Shown here: positions 6,644-15,493 of the stretch, piece by piece | Position numbering within the stretch: position 1 is the first letter of the stretch | How the letters are laid out: each line of letters opens with the position of its first letter | Translations under genes and position numbers: made by a program | Source: a virus | Length of the DNA: 24,507 nucleotides | IMG/VR virus record: IMGVR_UViG_3300012936_000160 | Span: 1 to 24,507 of that record | Strand: one strand, 5' to 3' | The notes under the pieces: model-generated | Database searches by the model: none | What the model was told of the DNA's origin: nothing | Seen by the model: only the letters and a program-made list of their open reading frames with translations

Positions 6644-8087
6644 AATCTATCTTTTCTATATTATACGGATAATTTGCCTCTTTGTAAAACTTTTTCCTTT
6701 GGGTAAGATGTCTTTTTGCAAACTTGCAAGTACTGGTAATGTCCCATATTTGGACATTGTCTTTGTCTTCCGCTTTCCGGATGCCCCGTCCTATGCTTTG
6801 TATAACCCTTACGAAAGATTTGCCAGGTTCAATAAGAACAAGATTGAATATACGAGGAATATTAATTCCAACGGATGCGACGCCATAAGTTGCAATAATG
6901 ATTTTGTTTTGTGTTGTAGACACTTCATCGTAGTGTTCTTTCCTTTCTGTATTTTTAGTTGATCCCGATATGAACACAGAATCTTTTAATTTTTTTTGTA
7001 ATAGTTCGCCTGCTGATATCCTATCCACAAGTATCAATGTGTTTCCTGATGTTGCAACATGATTAACAGTGTCGGCTATCCAAGACATTCTCTTGTCATC
7101 CGTAGTTAGCCACTTCAGTTCCTCTTGATAATTTTTGAACTGTAATGTGTCTAAAGTTTGCAGAACGTTTACGTGACAATTTGCGAGGACGCCTTTGTCT
7201 TGTAATTCTTTAGCAGGTATTCTGTGTGTTACTTCACCAAGAGATACTTTTATGCCCATGTATTCGTATTCTTCCTTTGGTACTGTTCCCGTAAGTCCCC
7301 AACGTATCTGGCAATGTGCCAATGGACCAGTTAGTAGTCTTTTTAACACGTCTGCTTTTGCCATGTGTACCTCATCTACAATGACTGTGTTTATACCTTC
7401 GCAAAATTCTTTGAACTCTGTACTGTGTTCATTTTTTGCTTTCTTTTCTAATACATTCAAACTTTGCCAAGTTGCTATTGTGTTATATCGTCCTACTTCT
7501 TTTCTATCTCCGTAATACACTCCTGTATCTAGTTCACACGAAATAAAATCTTCCTCAGTCTGTGTGACTAGACTTTTGTTAGGAACAATAGTTAGAGTCC
7601 TACCATAGTCTTCAACTAATTTGCACAATGATGCTGTAATAATTGTTTTTCCTGCTCCTGTGGCAATCTCTTGTATGCTCTGTGGATCTTCCAAAAATTT
7701 GTTTATTGTTTCTACTTGATAGTCACGCAACTCTATTGGCTGACCTGCACAAGGATGATTATCGGGCCATTTTATTTGTGAAAGATAATCTTTGTTTACT
7801 CTTGTAAATTCTAATTCGGATTTTGGTCTTCGGTCGTCTAGATCTACATACACACCACCATCCTCTAGTATTGGCAATATTTGGTCAACAAGATACAGAT
7901 ATGTCGTTCCGCCCAATCCAAAGAAAGCGATCTTTCCGTCCCATCTGCCAAGTTTAACCGAAGGTAAATGGAATGCATATGGTACTTGGTATTTGAATTT
8001 TTGATGTAAGCGTTGTCGCCATTTAAGATCGAGATTCTCAAATTTTACATTTACCTGGTCTTTGATTACTAGTTTGCAACTACTCAT
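6624..8087 (-). CDS. uvsW: UvsW-like RNA-DNA / branch-migration helicase
   Basis: A 487-aa superfamily 2 helicase that in T4 unwinds R-loops and recombination intermediates and switches replication from origin- to recombination-dependent mode. Residues 22-56 (WRQRLHQKFKYQVPYAFHLP, then GRWDGKIAFF) match the small N-terminal domain. RDYQ (121-124) is the Q-motif region, IATGAGKT (141-148) Walker A, VIVDEVH (235-241) motif II, GLTGT (264-268) motif III, and SIGRGIRK motif VI. The length is close to T4 UvsW (about 500 aa). Its ATG overlaps the stop of the 442-aa gene (ATGA). Confidence 0.93.
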   Translation of the reverse strand: MSSCKLVIKDQVNVKFENLDLKWRQRLHQKFKYQVPYAFHLPSVKLGRWDGKIAFFGLGGTTYLYLVDQILPILEDGGVYVDLDDRRPKSELEFTRVNKDYLSQIKWPDNHPCAGQPIELRDYQVETINKFLEDPQSIQEIATGAGKTIITASLCKLVEDYGRTLTIVPNKSLVTQTEEDFISCELDTGVYYGDRKEVGRYNTIATWQSLNVLEKKAKNEHSTEFKEFCEGINTVIVDEVHMAKADVLKRLLTGPLAHCQIRWGLTGTVPKEEYEYMGIKVSLGEVTHRIPAKELQDKGVLANCHVNVLQTLDTLQFKNYQEELKWLTTDDKRMSWIADTVNHVATSGNTLILVDRISAGELLQKKLKDSVFISGSTKNTERKEHYDEVSTTQNKIIIATYGVASVGINIPRIFNLVLIEPGKSFVRVIQSIGRGIRKAEDKDNVQIWDITSTCKFAKRHLTQRKKFYKEANYPYNIEKIDYENSNT

Positions 8088-9412
8088 AGTTTCATTATAA
8101 CTTTTTCACCCCATTCATAACTCGAAGGTTGATGATCATTATAATACAACGTTTTAGGTAAAGAATCAAGATATCTTTTTAGATTATCTGTGCCTGAGGC
8201 ATAATAACCGCCTCCAAGTGCGATCAAACATGCTTTTGGTTTTATTCCAGAACGTATGAGAGTCTTTGGTATACGGTTTCTAACAAATATTATTTTAGTT
8301 TCTTTGTCTACGTATTTGAATTGTTTGGTAAGTTGATGTAGTTCAAAAAGTGTTTGAAATTTGTCTTCTTCCATTTTCTCTGTCCATTTTTCTATAATCG
8401 GATTGTCATGCTCTCCAGGACGAGTTGGTTGTTTCATGTCAAATCCAAACGCTAAATTTTTGTATTCTATACCAAGTCTTTCGAAAGCACTTAACCACTG
8501 TTGCCAGTCATTTGCATCTGTCATTGTATATGGATCACCACTGACAGGCATGATTAACGGAAAGCAATCAAGTTCTTTGAATGCATTTAGTATTTGGTCT
8601 CTTGAATAATCATTTTTGCTGATCCATGCTTTTCTGTGTTCATGCAAGGCAATTTTTACATCTAATCCTTCCTTGTCTAATTTTATTCCTTTTGTGCTTA
8701 TATTGAATTCTTTTAAACTGTCTATCTGTTGTAACATTGGTTGTGGTCTGATGTGTTCGTTCCAATGTTCATAAAAGGATTCCGTTGCGTCTGATACAAT
8801 TATATCATTACCTATCAACCTTGCTACGGGTCGTTTATGATTACACTTTTGTTTCCTGATTTCGTCATATTCATCGAGCAGTACAGGAGTTATAAATTTG
8901 AAATCATAACGCACGGCGATAAGTGTTAGGTAGTAAACAGTGACATCTGTGTGTAAAAATGTCCACAATTTACTTTCTCCATTATAGTCTGCATACCTTC
9001 CAGGTAATCCTTTATAGTCCTTTAATCTTCGCAACAATGAAATAATTTTTTTATGATAAGGAAATCTTACTTCTATTTTTGCTTGTTCTTCGTCAACAAT
9101 TTTTTCAATACTTTTTTCAAAATTAATAACTCTAAAAGGTTCATCATACTGGGGATTATCTAATAATTTTTTGATGTCCATGCCATGCTGGGCGAACTTG
9201 GAAGCATATCTTTTGAGGATAACAAGTGCTAGTTTGGCCTGTTTCTCAGTCCAGGCATATTGAGCATCAGCAAGTGAATGCACAGTTTCATAGTCTTTGG
9301 GGTGAGGTTTTATGAGCGAATTTGGTGTTTTTGGTCCTTGATGCCAAAAATAATCATTATATGCTAATATTTTCAGTGCTTCGTTAATTGTTTTTGGCAA
9401 ATCTGTGTGCAT
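8084..9412 (-). CDS. Uncharacterised 442-aa protein preceding UvsW, possible DNA-annealing/binding role
   Basis: The start is set at ATG 9410-9412 (MHTDLPKTINEALKIL); the frame runs open further upstream but that part is antisense to the SprT gene. Residues about 120-175 (EVRFPYHKKIISLLRRLKDY, GLPGRYADYNGESKLWTFLH) have the pattern of HARP/UvsW-type accessory DNA-binding domains: a short beta strand, a basic helix, then an aromatic W-x-F strand. The remainder shows alternating helices and strands (PLIMPVSGDPYTM, KIIFVRNRIPKTLIRSG, ACLIALGGGYYAS) but no Walker or nuclease motif. ATGA coupling to uvsW implies the two act together. The HARP comparison is inference; otherwise unassigned. Confidence 0.75.
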   Translation of the reverse strand: MHTDLPKTINEALKILAYNDYFWHQGPKTPNSLIKPHPKDYETVHSLADAQYAWTEKQAKLALVILKRYASKFAQHGMDIKKLLDNPQYDEPFRVINFEKSIEKIVDEEQAKIEVRFPYHKKIISLLRRLKDYKGLPGRYADYNGESKLWTFLHTDVTVYYLTLIAVRYDFKFITPVLLDEYDEIRKQKCNHKRPVARLIGNDIIVSDATESFYEHWNEHIRPQPMLQQIDSLKEFNISTKGIKLDKEGLDVKIALHEHRKAWISKNDYSRDQILNAFKELDCFPLIMPVSGDPYTMTDANDWQQWLSAFERLGIEYKNLAFGFDMKQPTRPGEHDNPIIEKWTEKMEEDKFQTLFELHQLTKQFKYVDKETKIIFVRNRIPKTLIRSGIKPKACLIALGGGYYASGTDNLKRYLDSLPKTLYYNDHQPSSYEWGEKVIMKL

Positions 9413-9422
9413 ATTATTCGTT

Positions 9423-9430
9423 AATTTATA
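9423..9430 (-). promoter_or_regulatory. Possible promoter for the uvsW operon (TATAAATT)
   Basis: In the 60-bp divergent gap, the minus strand reads CTATAAATTAACG 11 nt before the ATG at 9412. It differs from the T4 late octamer in one position and could also act as a sigma70 -10 (TATAAA). No convincing -35 is seen. The plus strand has a weak TATAGC at about 9443-9448 that could serve the SprT gene. Confidence 0.35.
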
Positions 9431-9472
9431 GATAATTATTAGTATAGCATTAATGGTAATTTTAGTCAACCT

Positions 9473-9940
9473 ATGAAAAAGCGTAGCAAAAGTCAAAGAA
9501 AAACACTGAAAAAACAATTTGCAAGAACTCTGACTGTTAAAGAGAGTGTCACAAGTTTTAAACCAACTCCAGTCATGGCGGCTCATTGGTTTAGAAAACT
9601 TAACACAATGTTATTTGGTGGTAAATTGCGAGGTGTGGTAATTCATATCAAAAATTTACATCATGACTGGGGAAGATGTGTAGCCGATTGGGACAACAGA
9701 CATTGTAGAAAAGGTACTTTCGATCAAAGGGTAATACCTTATCATAAGACAGAAGTTTTTTATAGGATTGAACTACATTGTAAATTTCCAAAATGGAAAG
9801 ACTTTATCGAAACACTTGCACACGAAATGGTTCATCTTTACCAAATGCAAGTCTTAAAAGACCCATACTCTAATCACAATAGTAATTTTTATGCGTTCAG
9901 AAATAAGTTTAAGTCTTGTGGTTTAAGACTGTATCGTTAA
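9473..9940 (+). CDS. SprT-like zinc metallopeptidase
   Basis: A 155-aa protein with the zinc-protease signature ETLAHEMVHLYQ (113-124: H117, E118, H121) and a third ligand H135 in SNHNSNFYAF. This is the arrangement of the SprT/Spartan-like family. In cells, Spartan cleaves proteins crosslinked to DNA; for phage members the role is not established. The basic N-terminus (KKRSKSQRKTLKKQ) may bind DNA. The C-terminal zinc ribbon of bacterial SprT is absent. It is alone on the plus strand, divergent from the uvsW operon and overlapping the next minus gene by 32 nt at the 3' ends. Confidence 0.85.
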   Translation: MKKRSKSQRKTLKKQFARTLTVKESVTSFKPTPVMAAHWFRKLNTMLFGGKLRGVVIHIKNLHHDWGRCVADWDNRHCRKGTFDQRVIPYHKTEVFYRIELHCKFPKWKDFIETLAHEMVHLYQMQVLKDPYSNHNSNFYAFRNKFKSCGLRLYR

Positions 9941-10664
9941 ACTCTTTATAAGTTATTATCTTACTATTTCCTAGATCCGTGCCTGTCTGTAGATGATTCA
10001 AGTATTCGGGCGGATTATCATGCACGATGGTGTATTGAACATAAGGTCTCAGTTTCAGCATGTCTCTGAATTGTTTAAGCCATCCTTCAAAAATGTCTCC
10101 GCCATTACGTTCTCCGTAATTATCTGTGCCCTGATAGATGTTGTTTAGTTCTCCCTTTCCGTATTCTCTAAAATCAAAACCGATCAAGTAAATGTTTTTG
10201 TGTCCGTGTACTCCTGCTGTCCAAAAAGCAGTGTTACCCGATATCCAATGAGGATTGTGTGGGATAAGATGTAGCATACCTTTGCTCTGTTTCCTGTTCA
10301 CTTCTAACGCAGGTGCATAATGAAAAGTTTTAAGTCCTACTTCGTCGGCTACCATTTGTTGGGTCATTCTGGTATCAACAGAAAAAATGAAATCCGGCAT
10401 GAAGTCTCTGTAAAGAGCATTACATCCATATGTTTGACCTGTCTCTTTCAATTTGTGAAGATCAAATCCATGGCGTGAAGGACCATTGCCTATCACATAT
10501 GCGTTTCCTTGTGGCTTACACTTAACTTTGTCTTCGTAATATCCTTTTTCCTGTATTCTTTGTCCCTTACGTATTATTGTTTTAACAACAATGGTCTCGC
10601 CGGTGTATGGTTGCCATTCTATTGGTTGTATATCTTGCCTGCCTCCTATAGTAATTGTTTTCAT
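9909..10664 (-). CDS. DUF115/MptE-like Rossmann-fold protein, glycan-associated
   Basis: A 251-aa protein with NAYVIGNGPSRHGFDLHKLK (53-72), a glycine-rich nucleotide-binding-like loop after a beta strand. It is followed by TYGCNALYRDF and PDFIFSVDTRM. This block order resembles the DUF115/MptE-like proteins found in surface-glycan and flagellin-glycosylation clusters, some of which are thought to be sugar or phosphate transferases. A later strand YLIGFDFREYG (about 168-178) is also typical of these proteins. It is the last gene of the minus-strand glycan operon, with an ATGA overlap from the previous gene. The exact reaction is unknown. Confidence 0.6.
   Translation of the reverse strand: MKTITIGGRQDIQPIEWQPYTGETIVVKTIIRKGQRIQEKGYYEDKVKCKPQGNAYVIGNGPSRHGFDLHKLKETGQTYGCNALYRDFMPDFIFSVDTRMTQQMVADEVGLKTFHYAPALEVNRKQSKGMLHLIPHNPHWISGNTAFWTAGVHGHKNIYLIGFDFREYGKGELNNIYQGTDNYGERNGGDIFEGWLKQFRDMLKLRPYVQYTIVHDNPPEYLNHLQTGTDLGNSKIITYKEFNDTVLNHKT
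9912..9930. terminator. Hairpin in convergent gene overlap, possible weak bidirectional terminator
   Basis: AGTCTT at 9912-9917 pairs with AAGACT at 9925-9930 around a 7-nt loop. It lies in the tail-to-tail overlap of the SprT-like gene and the DUF115-like gene. The stem is short and no clear T-run follows on either strand, so terminator function is uncertain. Confidence 0.25.
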
Positions 10665-11533
10665 TTAATATATTTTTCCTCTAATCTTTTCTTCAATCTG
10701 GCCCATGGCAATCCTGCTTTTATCTCGTCCTTGAACCACTCTGTGTACGCTAATTTGTTTGCCCAGTTATGTCTATTTGGCATGGCAGGCGTATTGATAT
10801 CTGCCAAACTCAAATTGCCAACATCATGACAAAGGCTTGACTCTGATACAAATACAGGAATGCCATTTATCACGGCTTCCATTGCTGGATTGCTACTGTG
10901 GTTAACAACTGCCCATGCTCTTGACAACACTGCCTTAAAATCTGTGTCATCGTATGTTTTAAAATCACGTTTGGGTAAACGGACTTTAACGTTTTGAAAT
11001 TTATCAGCATTGAGATTGATTTGATTTCTAGGATGTGGCCTCACTAAAATAGGCCTAGTAGTATACATTCTGATTTCTTTTATCTGTTTTTCAATCCAGT
11101 CCTGCATCTTTGGTAAATTTTTCCATTGTTCGCTGTTGTCGTGTTGTCCGCAAATGACAATCATTTCTCCTGTTGGATTCCATGGTTTGAAGGTGTGTTT
11201 GAATAAAGGCCAACGTTTGTCGTCAAACTCTTTGTTGGCAAAATCAGCATCTCTGTTTATACCGTTGATCCCTATTTTGAAACTTTCATTTCTTCTAAGG
11301 CCGCCCACTTCTATTACAATAACAGGCTTTCCCTGTTCTCTATATCTTCTCCATACCGAAAGATTCGGTTGCATTCTTCCTAGCCATAACACGCTCCATA
11401 TCACTGCCACATCTGCATTTGATTCAGTGTTCAGCACGACCTCTTCGCCGGCGTCCCGCAAACTTTGTAAGAAAGCCTCAAATATTGGTTTACTGTTTAG
11501 TGGTCCGGTTGATGTCCATACTTCTAACTTCAT
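10661..11533 (-). CDS. KpsC/CDP-glycerol-transferase-like glycan protein, family copy 1
   Basis: The 290-aa form starting MKLEVWTSTG is chosen because its ATG at 11531-11533 overlaps the upstream stop (TAATG). The frame itself opens further upstream at 11557. The C-terminal half has a GT-B-like pattern: TRPILVRPHPRN, then a donor-site-like AVVNHSSNPAMEAVINGIPV, and a final NKLAYTEWFKDEIKAG. The same three blocks recur in the genes at 14510-15493, 15483-16298 and 18100-18912. The RPHP and S-x5-EA-x3-G-x-P features resemble the capsule-export KpsC/LipA and CDP-glycerol glycerophosphotransferase families. The donor and acceptor are unknown. Confidence 0.65.
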   Translation of the reverse strand: MKLEVWTSTGPLNSKPIFEAFLQSLRDAGEEVVLNTESNADVAVIWSVLWLGRMQPNLSVWRRYREQGKPVIVIEVGGLRRNESFKIGINGINRDADFANKEFDDKRWPLFKHTFKPWNPTGEMIVICGQHDNSEQWKNLPKMQDWIEKQIKEIRMYTTRPILVRPHPRNQINLNADKFQNVKVRLPKRDFKTYDDTDFKAVLSRAWAVVNHSSNPAMEAVINGIPVFVSESSLCHDVGNLSLADINTPAMPNRHNWANKLAYTEWFKDEIKAGLPWARLKKRLEEKYIK

Positions 11534-12432
11534 TATGCTGGAGGTACTTTCTTCCAATAGTCCACAGCAAAAATATCCGCGGGTGCATTTGGATTTGCTC
11601 TAAGATCGTTTTTAGCGGATGTACCTTGTTTCTTACGTTTGCCTTTCATGTGATCCATGTATAATCCTAGTTCACTATTGACAAAAACGTGATGTCCTTT
11701 AACGCCTTTCCAGTAACCAATGTCGTTGACGAGAATATTTTTTTCCTTCCGGTATATTTTTGATAGGTGCCAGAACACATAACTGTCATGCCATTCTAAT
11801 AATTTAAATACATTATCGGTCTTGTAAAGATTTTCCCAATCATTGACAAAGTTTTGTATCTCAGGATGTTTCATGTTATATCCTACAAAGCCACATTCAG
11901 GGTATTTTCCACCATCGTTTAGTTTTGGATTTTCTCTGCCCAGGTAAGTCAACATTGTATCTTTTGGCAACATTTTTTCAAAGAAGTTCATTGGCACGGG
12001 TCTAAAAGTAAATGTGTCGCCGTCTATCCAAACGACATAATCATAGTCTTTCGAATTTCTCACAGCGTTTACAACACAGAATACCTTGTTGGCGAATCTC
12101 ACTGCCGCCCATAAAAAGGATCCTTTGTTTTTGTCCATGCCACCTTTCTTCTGTAGTTCTGCTGGACGCCTTACGCCGCCTGGTATCTCTTGCAGTTCAC
12201 CATTGGCCACAGGATCGTCTTTGTGCTTGTTCTTAAACTTGAACAGTTCCGGTTCTGCCGTGTTAAGATCAATCCATTGAATTCTTTCATAGTCACAGGC
12301 TGGTTTTGGTTCTTCGGCATACACAACTATGTCCACTTCAGGTGGAAATTGCTCCGCCATTGATTCTATGCCTTTTTTACCATATTGTTCCCAACATCCT
12401 GGTTTGTATGATGTGATTACTTTTATCTTCAT
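11533..12432 (-). CDS. Glycosyltransferase-like protein with DxD motif
   Basis: A 299-aa protein with a GT-A layout: N-terminal strand MKIKVITSYKPGCWEQYG, a mid segment SFLWAAVRFANKVFCVVNAV (105-124), then DYVVWIDGDTFTFRPVP. The D137-G-D139 triad is in the position of the metal/nucleotide-sugar-binding DxD. CGFVGYNMKHPE and WHDSYVFWHLS further on fit acceptor-side loops of GT8/GT-A enzymes. It lies 9 nt after asnB and is coupled to the next gene by TAATG. Substrate unknown. Confidence 0.75.
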   Translation of the reverse strand: MKIKVITSYKPGCWEQYGKKGIESMAEQFPPEVDIVVYAEEPKPACDYERIQWIDLNTAEPELFKFKNKHKDDPVANGELQEIPGGVRRPAELQKKGGMDKNKGSFLWAAVRFANKVFCVVNAVRNSKDYDYVVWIDGDTFTFRPVPMNFFEKMLPKDTMLTYLGRENPKLNDGGKYPECGFVGYNMKHPEIQNFVNDWENLYKTDNVFKLLEWHDSYVFWHLSKIYRKEKNILVNDIGYWKGVKGHHVFVNSELGLYMDHMKGKRKKQGTSAKNDLRANPNAPADIFAVDYWKKVPPA

Positions 12433-12441
12433 TTTGATTAT

Positions 12442-14190
12442 TTAATATTCCATCCTATAACGCTTGATCCAATCATGCACAATCCAAGCAGGTACCAGTG
12501 CCTTGCCGGCTTTTTGGCTTGCCTTGATCACATTTAGTTGACTTTTGTTCTGCATAGCATCAGTATAAAACTTTTTAAGACCATCACTGACGTTGGTTGT
12601 AAGCCAATGGCCCACAGGCACTGTCCATCCTGTTTTCCCTTTGTTTGTTATCGCATCCGGTAGGTGTCCTTTGTAGGCTTTCTTAAACAAAATTTTTGTA
12701 TCGCTTTTATCGTTGCCCATTTTAGTATTCGTGTGTATGCTCATGCAGTATCTCATAAATTTTTTTGTGGCAAGCGGAAATCTACCCTCCATGCCATAGG
12801 CCATTCCATACTTGTCGTTTCGATTAAACATCTCTTCAGGAACCTGTGCCACACAATCCAACGCCATGTAAGAACCAATTGGATCAGCAGGATTCCACAG
12901 TTCCTCGCCATAACATTTTTTGAATTCATTTAACAATGTTGATTCTGGCAACGGATTATCTGTGAGTTGCAATGGACGTTTGATCCTTTTCATCCACAGT
13001 TTAAGTATATCATCCCAATTTTCTATTTTAGTTTTGCCTATTTGTTTTTCCAGCCATTCTGGATTTTTCATTTTCCAATATTTTGGATATCCTGCTAGTA
13101 CCTCGTCTCCCATATCTCCAGCCATTGTTACAACGATATCGTTGTCTGATAAAAATTTATTTGTGTAACAGTACATCGACATGCTTGGATTGTAAACCGG
13201 TTGCTCCATGTAGTAAATAGAATCTGCCCATGATTCTATGTAGTTTTGTGGCGTAATCATGACTTCTTTATGATTGAAGTTGTTTTCTTTGGCTAGTACT
13301 TTGGCACAGTCGGCATCTTCGTTGTAGTCCTCGTCAACTTTAACAGGTGGATCCATTCTGTTTGTAAACGAATTCACTTCTCCTTTTACTTTCATTAATT
13401 CGTATGCGACAACACTTGAATCTAAACCGCCGCTTAGGAATACTCCTATCTTTCTCCTACCTATGCTACACATCTTTACGGATTGCCTTGCAACTTCTCG
13501 GAGTTCGTTTGGATCAAAAGTTTTATTGTCTGTTGGTTTGATATATTGTCTATGTGTGTTTTTTACTTGTTTACTTTTTAAATCATACACAAGTGTTTCG
13601 CCTGCTAATAATTTTTTTATACCTGTAAAGAATGTATTCCGCAAAGCATTTATACCGGTCTTTCCCATGAAACTTAATGCAAGATTGTCTAATTTTCTTG
13701 AGCCAGGAACTTTATCCAACATTCCTTTCAATTCAGATCCAAAAACAAGACCGCAGTCTATCTCTGCATAGAACAATGGCTTTATACCTGCATGGTCTCT
13801 GGACAGCCATAATTCTTCTTCTTTGATTTTATAATAAGCAAATCCATGCATTGAATCTATTTCGTTAATGAATGCCAATCCAAATGTATCTAATCCCCAA
13901 GCAAGTAATTCAGTGTCACAACCTGTAGTGTCTTTAAACTCTTTGTGTTTCTCCTTTAATTCATAATAATTAAAAATTTCTCCGTTATACACCAGTTTGT
14001 TTCCTTTGGGAGTAGTCCATGGTTGTGTTGCATCGCCCGGGTCACCCATTATGCTTAATAGATTATGCCCAAAGGTTATGTTATCGTTGTGCCAAACATT
14101 TGACCCGTCAGGGCCTCGATGTTTGCATGTGTCGATGAATTTTTTTACAAAGTCAGGATCGTAATTTGTTATTCCGTATATGCCACACAT
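12442..14190 (-). CDS. asnB: Asparagine synthase-type glutamine amidotransferase
   Basis: A 582-aa enzyme with an N-terminal Ntn glutaminase and a C-terminal ATP-pyrophosphatase synthetase domain. The nucleophile is C2 after Met removal (MCGIYGI). Supporting residues are HRGPDG (24-29), YNGEIFN (68-74) and D92 of GCDTELL. The PP-loop is FLSGGLDSS (251-259). The length is typical of AsnB (about 550-630). Canonical AsnB makes asparagine from aspartate using glutamine and ATP. Relatives in O-antigen and capsule clusters amidate sugar carboxylates, and the neighbours here (glycosyltransferase on one side, ferredoxin and glycan-family genes on the other) favour that role (inference). Its ATG overlaps the ferredoxin stop (TAATG). 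Confidence 0.88.
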   Translation of the reverse strand: MCGIYGITNYDPDFVKKFIDTCKHRGPDGSNVWHNDNITFGHNLLSIMGDPGDATQPWTTPKGNKLVYNGEIFNYYELKEKHKEFKDTTGCDTELLAWGLDTFGLAFINEIDSMHGFAYYKIKEEELWLSRDHAGIKPLFYAEIDCGLVFGSELKGMLDKVPGSRKLDNLALSFMGKTGINALRNTFFTGIKKLLAGETLVYDLKSKQVKNTHRQYIKPTDNKTFDPNELREVARQSVKMCSIGRRKIGVFLSGGLDSSVVAYELMKVKGEVNSFTNRMDPPVKVDEDYNEDADCAKVLAKENNFNHKEVMITPQNYIESWADSIYYMEQPVYNPSMSMYCYTNKFLSDNDIVVTMAGDMGDEVLAGYPKYWKMKNPEWLEKQIGKTKIENWDDILKLWMKRIKRPLQLTDNPLPESTLLNEFKKCYGEELWNPADPIGSYMALDCVAQVPEEMFNRNDKYGMAYGMEGRFPLATKKFMRYCMSIHTNTKMGNDKSDTKILFKKAYKGHLPDAITNKGKTGWTVPVGHWLTTNVSDGLKKFYTDAMQNKSQLNVIKASQKAGKALVPAWIVHDWIKRYRMEY

Positions 14191-14513
14191 TATTTGTCCT
14201 TGAAGTATTTTTCTAATCTTCCTGGTTCTCCCGAGTGCTTTTCATGGTCTGGCATGGGGTCTTTCTTCTCTGTTAGCACTGCCCACTCCTTAGACCACTT
14301 GCCGTTGAACTCCACCCATTTGGCTCCTTCTGGATCTGTGTCTGGTCTTATTGCGTCCTCTGGACACTCCGGTTCACACACTCCACAGTCTATACACTCG
14401 TCCGGATTGATGACAAGCATGTTCTCGCCTTCGTAGAAACAATCCACAGGACAAACCATTACGCAGTCTGTGTGTTTACACATTATACACTTGTCGTTGA
14501 CAGTGTATGTCAT
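14190..14513 (-). CDS. fdxA: 7Fe (3Fe-4S / 4Fe-4S) ferredoxin, FdxA type
   Basis: A 107-aa ferredoxin with all nine cysteines of the Azotobacter FdI/FdxA pattern shifted by one residue: C9, C12, C17, C21, C25, C40, C43, C46, C50. C9, C17 and C50 should hold the 3Fe-4S cluster; C21, C40, C43 and C46 the 4Fe-4S cluster. [20 protein letters not shown] and [12 protein letters not shown] are almost identical to alphaproteobacterial FdxA as I know it. The C-terminal extension (GKWSKEW, KKDPMPD, LEKYF) is also retained, so this is a full-length, functional-looking copy of host type. It donates low-potential electrons. It sits between a glycan-family gene (4-nt ATGA overlap) and asnB. It may feed a redox enzyme or replace host ferredoxin during infection. 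Confidence 0.95.
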   Translation of the reverse strand: MTYTVNDKCIMCKHTDCVMVCPVDCFYEGENMLVINPDECIDCGVCEPECPEDAIRPDTDPEGAKWVEFNGKWSKEWAVLTEKKDPMPDHEKHSGEPGRLEKYFKDK

Positions 14514-15493
14514 ATTTTTAATCTTTCCTTAAATCTTTTGAACACTGTGCCATTACGTATTTCTTTTTCTGTCCATTGCTTATATCCTAAATCATATACC
14601 CATTGATCTCTATCAGGATATTTGGGTGTTTCAATATTATTAAGATCTTTATTTGCAACAGGCCAACAGATTGCAAGATCAGATGTCACAAAAGTTGGTA
14701 TCCCTCGTACACAACTGTCAATACTAGCAGTGCTGTTGTGTGTAACCACTGCATGGCAGTTTTCAATTGCTTCTTGGAAATTAAATCTGTAGTATTTTTT
14801 TTCGTCTCCAGCAAAAAATTTTTGTCCAATAATTACTTTGCAATCTTCCGGAAATTCATTGATACGTTCTTCTATATGTGCCATGTGATTTGGGTGTGGC
14901 CTAATTAAGAATGGTCTATCAGTTATAGGACGAATTTTGTCGTATACATCTTTGAACCATTGTATTGGATCTAATTCATTCATACTCCAGTTGTCTTTTG
15001 GTTGCAACACGAACAATATCGGATCTTCCTGATTTGACTTACGCCATGGTTCGTATTTTATATTCCAAATCTTTTTCATATGTTCCCATCTGTCGGGTGG
15101 ACTGTCATCAGATAAGAAGTTGCCATTGTTCATTGGAGAATATAAAGACACACGCCAGTGATGATTAGGATCGGTGATAGTATTTCCAAAACTAGAAAGT
15201 ATTCCGCCATCGAATGTAATAATATAAATGCCTTTCTTCTTAGCACGTTCTACAAGATCTCTCCTACGTCCTTTAGTGTGATGCATCTGATTGGAGCCGC
15301 CATATCCAAACATACAACCTATCTTGGCGGTGGGTTCCATTTCGTTTTCTTTCCAATCTCCCGTCATGTGTTCGTTAACCATGACTGGATTGTCTCCACA
15401 CGCCCGTATGCCTTCGGCCATGTGTTGGAGAAGTTCCCAACTGGCTCCACGCCTACGGTCTTTCACCGTCCTTCTAAATATTTCAACGTCCAT
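14510..15493 (-). CDS. KpsC/CDP-glycerol-transferase-like glycan protein, family copy 2
   Basis: 327 aa. Blocks shared with the other copies are [22 protein letters not shown], the DRW-x3-KK segment, [53 protein letters not shown], and [11 protein letters not shown] near the C-terminus. The LIRPHP pair and the S-x-S-x-C-x2-G-x-P donor-site-like motif suggest a GT-B-type glycan transferase. The N-terminus has an additional basic stretch ([15 protein letters not shown]). It overlaps the previous gene by 11 nt and the ferredoxin by 4 nt. Closest in its blocks to copy 1. Confidence 0.65.
   Translation of the reverse strand: MDVEIFRRTVKDRRRGASWELLQHMAEGIRACGDNPVMVNEHMTGDWKENEMEPTAKIGCMFGYGGSNQMHHTKGRRRDLVERAKKKGIYIITFDGGILSSFGNTITDPNHHWRVSLYSPMNNGNFLSDDSPPDRWEHMKKIWNIKYEPWRKSNQEDPILFVLQPKDNWSMNELDPIQWFKDVYDKIRPITDRPFLIRPHPNHMAHIEERINEFPEDCKVIIGQKFFAGDEKKYYRFNFQEAIENCHAVVTHNSTASIDSCVRGIPTFVTSDLAICWPVANKDLNNIETPKYPDRDQWVYDLGYKQWTEKEIRNGTVFKRFKERLKI

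Noticed and set aside
9413-9586. N-terminal extension of the 442-aa protein
   Set aside because: Runs antisense across the SprT gene start and contains implausible hydrophobic/serine composition; ATG at 9412 is the better start.
12012-12280. Plus-strand small frames opposite the glycosyltransferase gene
   Set aside because: Shadows of a well-supported minus-strand coding region.
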